Source: Gemmatimonadota bacterium (GTDB lineage Bacteria > Latescibacterota > UBA2968). From it: a DNA stretch of 53,335 nt. Below are positions 50,182-53,335 of this stretch, piece by piece (the first letter of the stretch is position 1; each line of letters begins with the position of its first letter). The DNA lies in the NCBI GenBank assembly GCA_002727195.1, contig PBWH01000020.1, positions 119,266 to 172,600 of the forward strand. Reading direction: 5' to 3'. Below the pieces are notes generated by a model that worked only from the letters and a program-made list of their open reading frames with translations, did not search any database and was not told the origin of the DNA. The translations under genes were made by a program, and so were the position numbers.

Positions 50182-52113
50182 ATGAATCAATTCGACGATA
50201 TCCACAGAGATCGGGAGTTACAGTCGCTGAAGGAGGATGGCGTGCTCGCGAAGCTCGATCTGACCCTTTCAGGGCTGGAGGCCGTTCAGACAGCCGCGGA
50301 GGCGGGCGATCAGGACGCCGCTTTCGATCACCTGCTGGCATACTACCGCACGAAGTTTCCGTTCGAGCCAATCGAGAGCACGGTCGACACATCGACGGCT
50401 GACGATACGGTCGACCACATTCTGCAATGGGGACCGTATGAGAAGGCGGACTACGGGGATGACATCGACTGGGAGTGGGATCCACGCGGCGACATCGAGT
50501 GGGTGGCTGCGGTCTGTCGGTTCTACTGGGCAGGGCCTCTGGCGCAAGCGTACCGGTCGACCCGGGACGAGAAGTATACGGCCTCGTTCGTCGAGTTGAC
50601 GACCGACTGGATCGGGAAGCACAGGCTCGAGAACCGCAAGCGGATCCATCCGGTTTACGATGAATGGAAGGGCTACGTCTGGCTGGACATCCAGACGGGT
50701 ATCCGGGCGACGAACATCTGCTTCGCCTTCAAGCAGATGGTTCACGGTGAAGCGTTTACCGGGTCGTTTCTGCGAACCCTTCTCGCGAGCCTGTATGACC
50801 ATCAGGTGAAGACCGAGTCGATCCCTATGGGGAAAGTCCACAACAAGGCCATCTTCGAGCAGCGTGGTTTTATCAACATCGCTCACCATTTCAGCGAGTT
50901 CTCCGAATCGCGGCACTGGAACGAGGTCGCACTCGAGCGTGCTCGAGAAAATTTCCTGTTACAGACGACAGCCGACGGAGTCCAGCGGGAGTGGTCCTAC
51001 GGGTACCACGCCGGTGTCCTCCGGGACGCGATCGAGATCAAGGAGCGAATGGCTGAAGCCGGGATTCCGTTCCCAGACGACTTCCAAGAGCGGGTCCGCC
51101 TGATGTATGACTACATCTTCGCCGTCGCGACGCCTGACCTAGGGGCACCGATGTTCGGGGATGGATCCAGGCCGCTGTGGGAGTCGGATGACCGGTCGAC
51201 GTGGGCTCTGTACGACACGCTGATGGAAGCGACCGATCTGCTGGACGATCCCAAGTATGCGGCTCGCGCCCAGCTCAATCTCGATGTGTTGCCGGCGCAG
51301 ACGAGCTACGCGTTCAAAGAAGCGGGCATGTATGTGATGCGGGATGCTTGGGGGCCGGAGGGGATTCATTTGGGTCTCCACTGCTCGGAGCACGCGATAT
51401 CGGGTCACGACCAGCCGGATAACGGGACGTTCGAGCTGTGCGCGTATGGTCGCTGGCTGATGCCCGATTCTGGCTTCTATACGTATGGTCACGATCCGGA
51501 CGGCCGGGCGTGGCATCGCCGGACGCGAGTGCATCAAACGATGACGCTCGATTCGGCAGACTCTGCCGATATGGGATCCCATCTGCTGTGGCACTCGGAT
51601 GACGGGGGCGAGACCCTGGTCGTTGAGAATCGCTCATACGTACGACTCACCCATCGGCGGTCTGTCTGGTTTGTTGAACGCAAATTCTTCGTGATCCTCG
51701 ACGAGGCGATCGGAGATGCCGAGGGGCAGTTGGATCTTCATTATCAGTTCGCGCCTGGCGAGGTCACGATGGATGCAAGCGGCTGCCGAGCCCACACGCA
51801 CTTCGATGACGCGAATGTCCTGGTGACGTGTGAAGGGACGAAGCTGGTCGAAGAGGAGGGATGGTTCGGCTGGGCGTATGGACATCGCACGCAGCGGAAG
51901 GCGTGTCGGTTCGAGTTATCGTCGGAGGCACCGGCGTTCGCCGTGAGCTGTGTGGTGCCGTATCGCGGAAGGGATGTGCCTGACGTCAGGGTGTCCTCGG
52001 TGGACGTCACGCCGGGGGCAGATCGCGTACAGGTCGGTGTTGAGGCGTTCGGGGAATCCCACAGTGTCTCCCGCGACCTGTCCAACGACAGCGCCGACTT
52101 GCAAGCGAGCTGA
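50182..52113 (+). CDS. Heparinase II/III family protein
   Basis: A 643-residue protein of the same superfamily as the one at 17205 but clearly diverged. The helical toroid (residues 20-380) has WDPRGDIEWVAAVCRFYW, GYVWLDIQTGIRATNI, NKAIFEQRGFINIAHHF and WSYGYHAGVLRDAIEI. The beta-sandwich (about 385-643) has SGHDQPDNGTFELCAYG, MPDSGFYTYG, TRVHQTMTLD and FFVILDEAIG, the family's active-site and metal region. It would cleave uronate-rich polysaccharide by elimination. No signal peptide is seen, so a cytoplasmic role on oligosaccharides is likely. It is followed by an SGNH hydrolase and an Ldh gene, which looks like a catabolic arrangement. Substrate unknown. Confidence 0.9.
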   Translation: MNQFDDIHRDRELQSLKEDGVLAKLDLTLSGLEAVQTAAEAGDQDAAFDHLLAYYRTKFPFEPIESTVDTSTADDTVDHILQWGPYEKADYGDDIDWEWDPRGDIEWVAAVCRFYWAGPLAQAYRSTRDEKYTASFVELTTDWIGKHRLENRKRIHPVYDEWKGYVWLDIQTGIRATNICFAFKQMVHGEAFTGSFLRTLLASLYDHQVKTESIPMGKVHNKAIFEQRGFINIAHHFSEFSESRHWNEVALERARENFLLQTTADGVQREWSYGYHAGVLRDAIEIKERMAEAGIPFPDDFQERVRLMYDYIFAVATPDLGAPMFGDGSRPLWESDDRSTWALYDTLMEATDLLDDPKYAARAQLNLDVLPAQTSYAFKEAGMYVMRDAWGPEGIHLGLHCSEHAISGHDQPDNGTFELCAYGRWLMPDSGFYTYGHDPDGRAWHRRTRVHQTMTLDSADSADMGSHLLWHSDDGGETLVVENRSYVRLTHRRSVWFVERKFFVILDEAIGDAEGQLDLHYQFAPGEVTMDASGCRAHTHFDDANVLVTCEGTKLVEEEGWFGWAYGHRTQRKACRFELSSEAPAFAVSCVVPYRGRDVPDVRVSSVDVTPGADRVQVGVEAFGESHSVSRDLSNDSADLQAS

Positions 52114-52118
52114 ACACG

Positions 52119-53128
52119 ATGATCCACGAGAACGTCGAGTTCCACAACGTATCCGAGCTCTATGAGGATTTAGATCCGGGGCTTCGTCTGCAGCGTGTGC
52201 CGGAGTCCGTCAGGAAGCACCTCCACGAGCGGGCCCAGTCGAGGATGCTGGCAGCCGCAGCAACTGAAATCCGGTTCGTGATGTCGGGTGATCGGGTGAC
52301 GATCGAGCTTTCCTCGGAAGAGGGCTGTGAGTTGATCCCGTTCTATGGCCGGCTTCAGGGCAAGGAACGAATCCGGATCCCGAAGGAACCGACCGCTATC
52401 GAAATAACGCTGCCAGATCGGCTGCCCACAGTCGATGAGGCAACGCGCTCGACATTCCATTTCTCGCAAGACGTCTGGCGGCTGACGCTTCGGGGAGAAG
52501 GGTCCGCTTCCACGCGATCGAGGGGGATGGTCTCCACCCGCCGACCCCGGACGAGTTTCCCAGTCTGCGATATCTCTCGTATGGCACTTCGATCACGCAC
52601 GGAGCGGCTGCCACGGCAAGTCACCTGACTTATGTCGCGCAAACGGCGTGGCGACTTCGGGCAGACCTGATCAATCTTGGCGTTGGTGTATCGGCTTGGT
52701 GCGAGCCCGAATTGGCCGACTACATCGGTGCGAGAGACGACTGGGATGTCGCGTCGCTCGGTCTGTCGGTGAACATGATCGGAGGCGGATTCAGCGACGA
52801 CGAATTCAGGTCGCGGATTCGCTATATGATCGAGCAGGTGGCTGGGAAACACCCGGACAGGCCCGTTGCCTGCATCACGTTGTATCCTCACTTCAGGGAC
52901 TTTGGCGGCGATCCTGAAGCGGCCGATCACAGCGATCGGTTTCGTCAGATTCTTCGCGAGGTGCGCGACGAATTGACGCTGCCGAACACGTTGCTTGTCG
53001 AAGGGACAGATTTGCTGGGGCCAAGTGGGCTGACCGTCGACCTGATTCACCCGGGCGATCTGGGAATGATTCAGATGGGAGAGGGAATGGCAGCAAAGCT
53101 GTCAGCGAGGTTGGAGGATCAAAAGTGA
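52119..53128 (+). pseudogene. SGNH/GDSL hydrolase, disrupted by a frameshift near 52500
   Basis: Two frames make up one protein. Frame one from ATG 52119 gives an N-terminal beta-rich domain (MIHENVEFHNVSELYEDL to VWRLTLRGE), then turns to nonsense after about 52500 and stops at 52628. The frame that starts one base earlier continues the protein without a break: VRFHAIEGDGLHPPTPDEFP, the SGNH block I LRYLSYGTSITHG (Ser nucleophile), and DLIHPGDLGMIQ (catalytic Asp/His), stopping at 53128. One missing base in GAAGGGTCC at 52497-52505 explains it. Repaired, the protein would be 336 residues, an acetylxylan-esterase (CE2-like) type deacylase. Real mutation, programmed slippage and sequencing error are all possible. 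Confidence 0.85.
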
Positions 53129-53335
53129 ACGTCCCACCGAAAGACTCGATTCGTGTGTCTCACGAGGCCATGCGCAGCTTCGTCGCCGAAGCGGCCACGG
53201 TGGCTGGTCTGCCTGGTGTGCGGGCAAATCAACTCGCGGGCTGGCTGACCGACAACGATCTCCGCGGTGTGGTCAGCCACGGCACTCAGCAGATCGCGAC
53301 CTATGCCCGGCTGATGCGGGACGGGGTGCTGAACG
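53125..53335 (+). CDS. Ldh-family dehydrogenase, 3' end outside the window
   Basis: The GTG at 53125 overlaps the preceding TGA (GTGA) and opens a frame that runs off the window after 70 residues. VSHEAMRSFVAEAATVAGLP is the usual N-terminal helix, and NDLRGVVSHGTQQIATYARL has the family's SHG motif with the catalytic His near residue 51. It is the second Ldh_2 protein of the window, after the one at 4926, and probably oxidises a 2-hydroxy acid or sugar-derived compound. Next to a heparinase-like gene and an SGNH hydrolase, a catabolic role seems likely. Confidence 0.8.
   Translation, partial: MNVPPKDSIRVSHEAMRSFVAEAATVAGLPGVRANQLAGWLTDNDLRGVVSHGTQQIATYARLMRDGVLN

Overview
The window reads as a chromosomal surface-polysaccharide locus from a Gram-negative-type bacterium of moderate-to-high GC (60-base lines counted by hand run from about 47 to 62 %). 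Starts are often GTG or TTG and genes are commonly coupled by ATGA, GTGA or TTGA overlaps. A cytoplasmic sulfatase, heparinase II/III proteins, Ldh-family dehydrogenases, an SGNH hydrolase and many Gfo/Idh/MocA oxidoreductases together would fit an uncultured polysaccharide-handling lineage such as Latescibacterota or Poribacteria. That placement is inference only; there is no rRNA or other phylogenetic marker here.

Region 1 (1-42223, all + strand): about 40 kb of tightly packed genes for building, tailoring and exporting a complex glycan. The left part (1-11764) makes and modifies precursors: Gfo/Idh/MocA oxidoreductase, NeuC-type hydrolysing 2-epimerase, ThDP enzyme, sulfotransferase, Ldh-family dehydrogenase, capsule-type glycosyltransferase, SDR, FkbM methyltransferase, DegT aminotransferase and a DXD glycosyltransferase. 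The middle (11765-25043) holds a decayed ORF, GT-B glycosyltransferases, two methyltransferases (one cut by an in-frame TAG), an asparagine synthetase, a heparinase II/III protein, a secreted CBM-like protein and a Wzy/ligase-like membrane protein. A lower-GC cassette (about 24-27.5 kb) encodes a deacetylase-like protein, an unknown protein and a formyltransferase. The right part (27788-42223) has a second asparagine synthetase, an ADH-Gfo fusion, a barrel protein, a DUF354 protein, the initiating polyprenyl-phosphate glycosylphosphotransferase with an unusual extracytoplasmic insertion, a WlbA/WlbB-like oxidoreductase-acetyltransferase pair, a second Wzy/ligase-like protein, a TPR membrane protein, a PseB/CapD-type dehydratase and a GmhB-like phosphatase. 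No Wzx flippase, ABC exporter, Wza or Wzz was seen, so export must rely on genes outside the window.

Region 2 (42228-47987, - strand): glnB/glnK and amtB, closed by a good UUCG-loop terminator, then a methyltransferase, a sulfatase and a GT-C-like membrane protein with a TPR-like tail.

Region 3 (48208-53335, + strand): a sigma70-type promoter drives a small unknown protein, followed by a GT-C-like membrane protein, a second heparinase II/III protein, a frameshifted SGNH hydrolase and a truncated second Ldh-family dehydrogenase.

Taken together the genes suggest an acidic, amidated, methylated and probably sulfated, possibly N-formylated, glycan whose locus also carries lyase-, deacetylase- and sulfatase-type editing enzymes. 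The most notable observations are the in-frame TAG at 15026, the frameshift near 52500, the glycosylphosphotransferase with an inserted domain, the deacetylase/unknown/formyltransferase cassette, and the ThDP + Ldh + NeuC-like precursor set.
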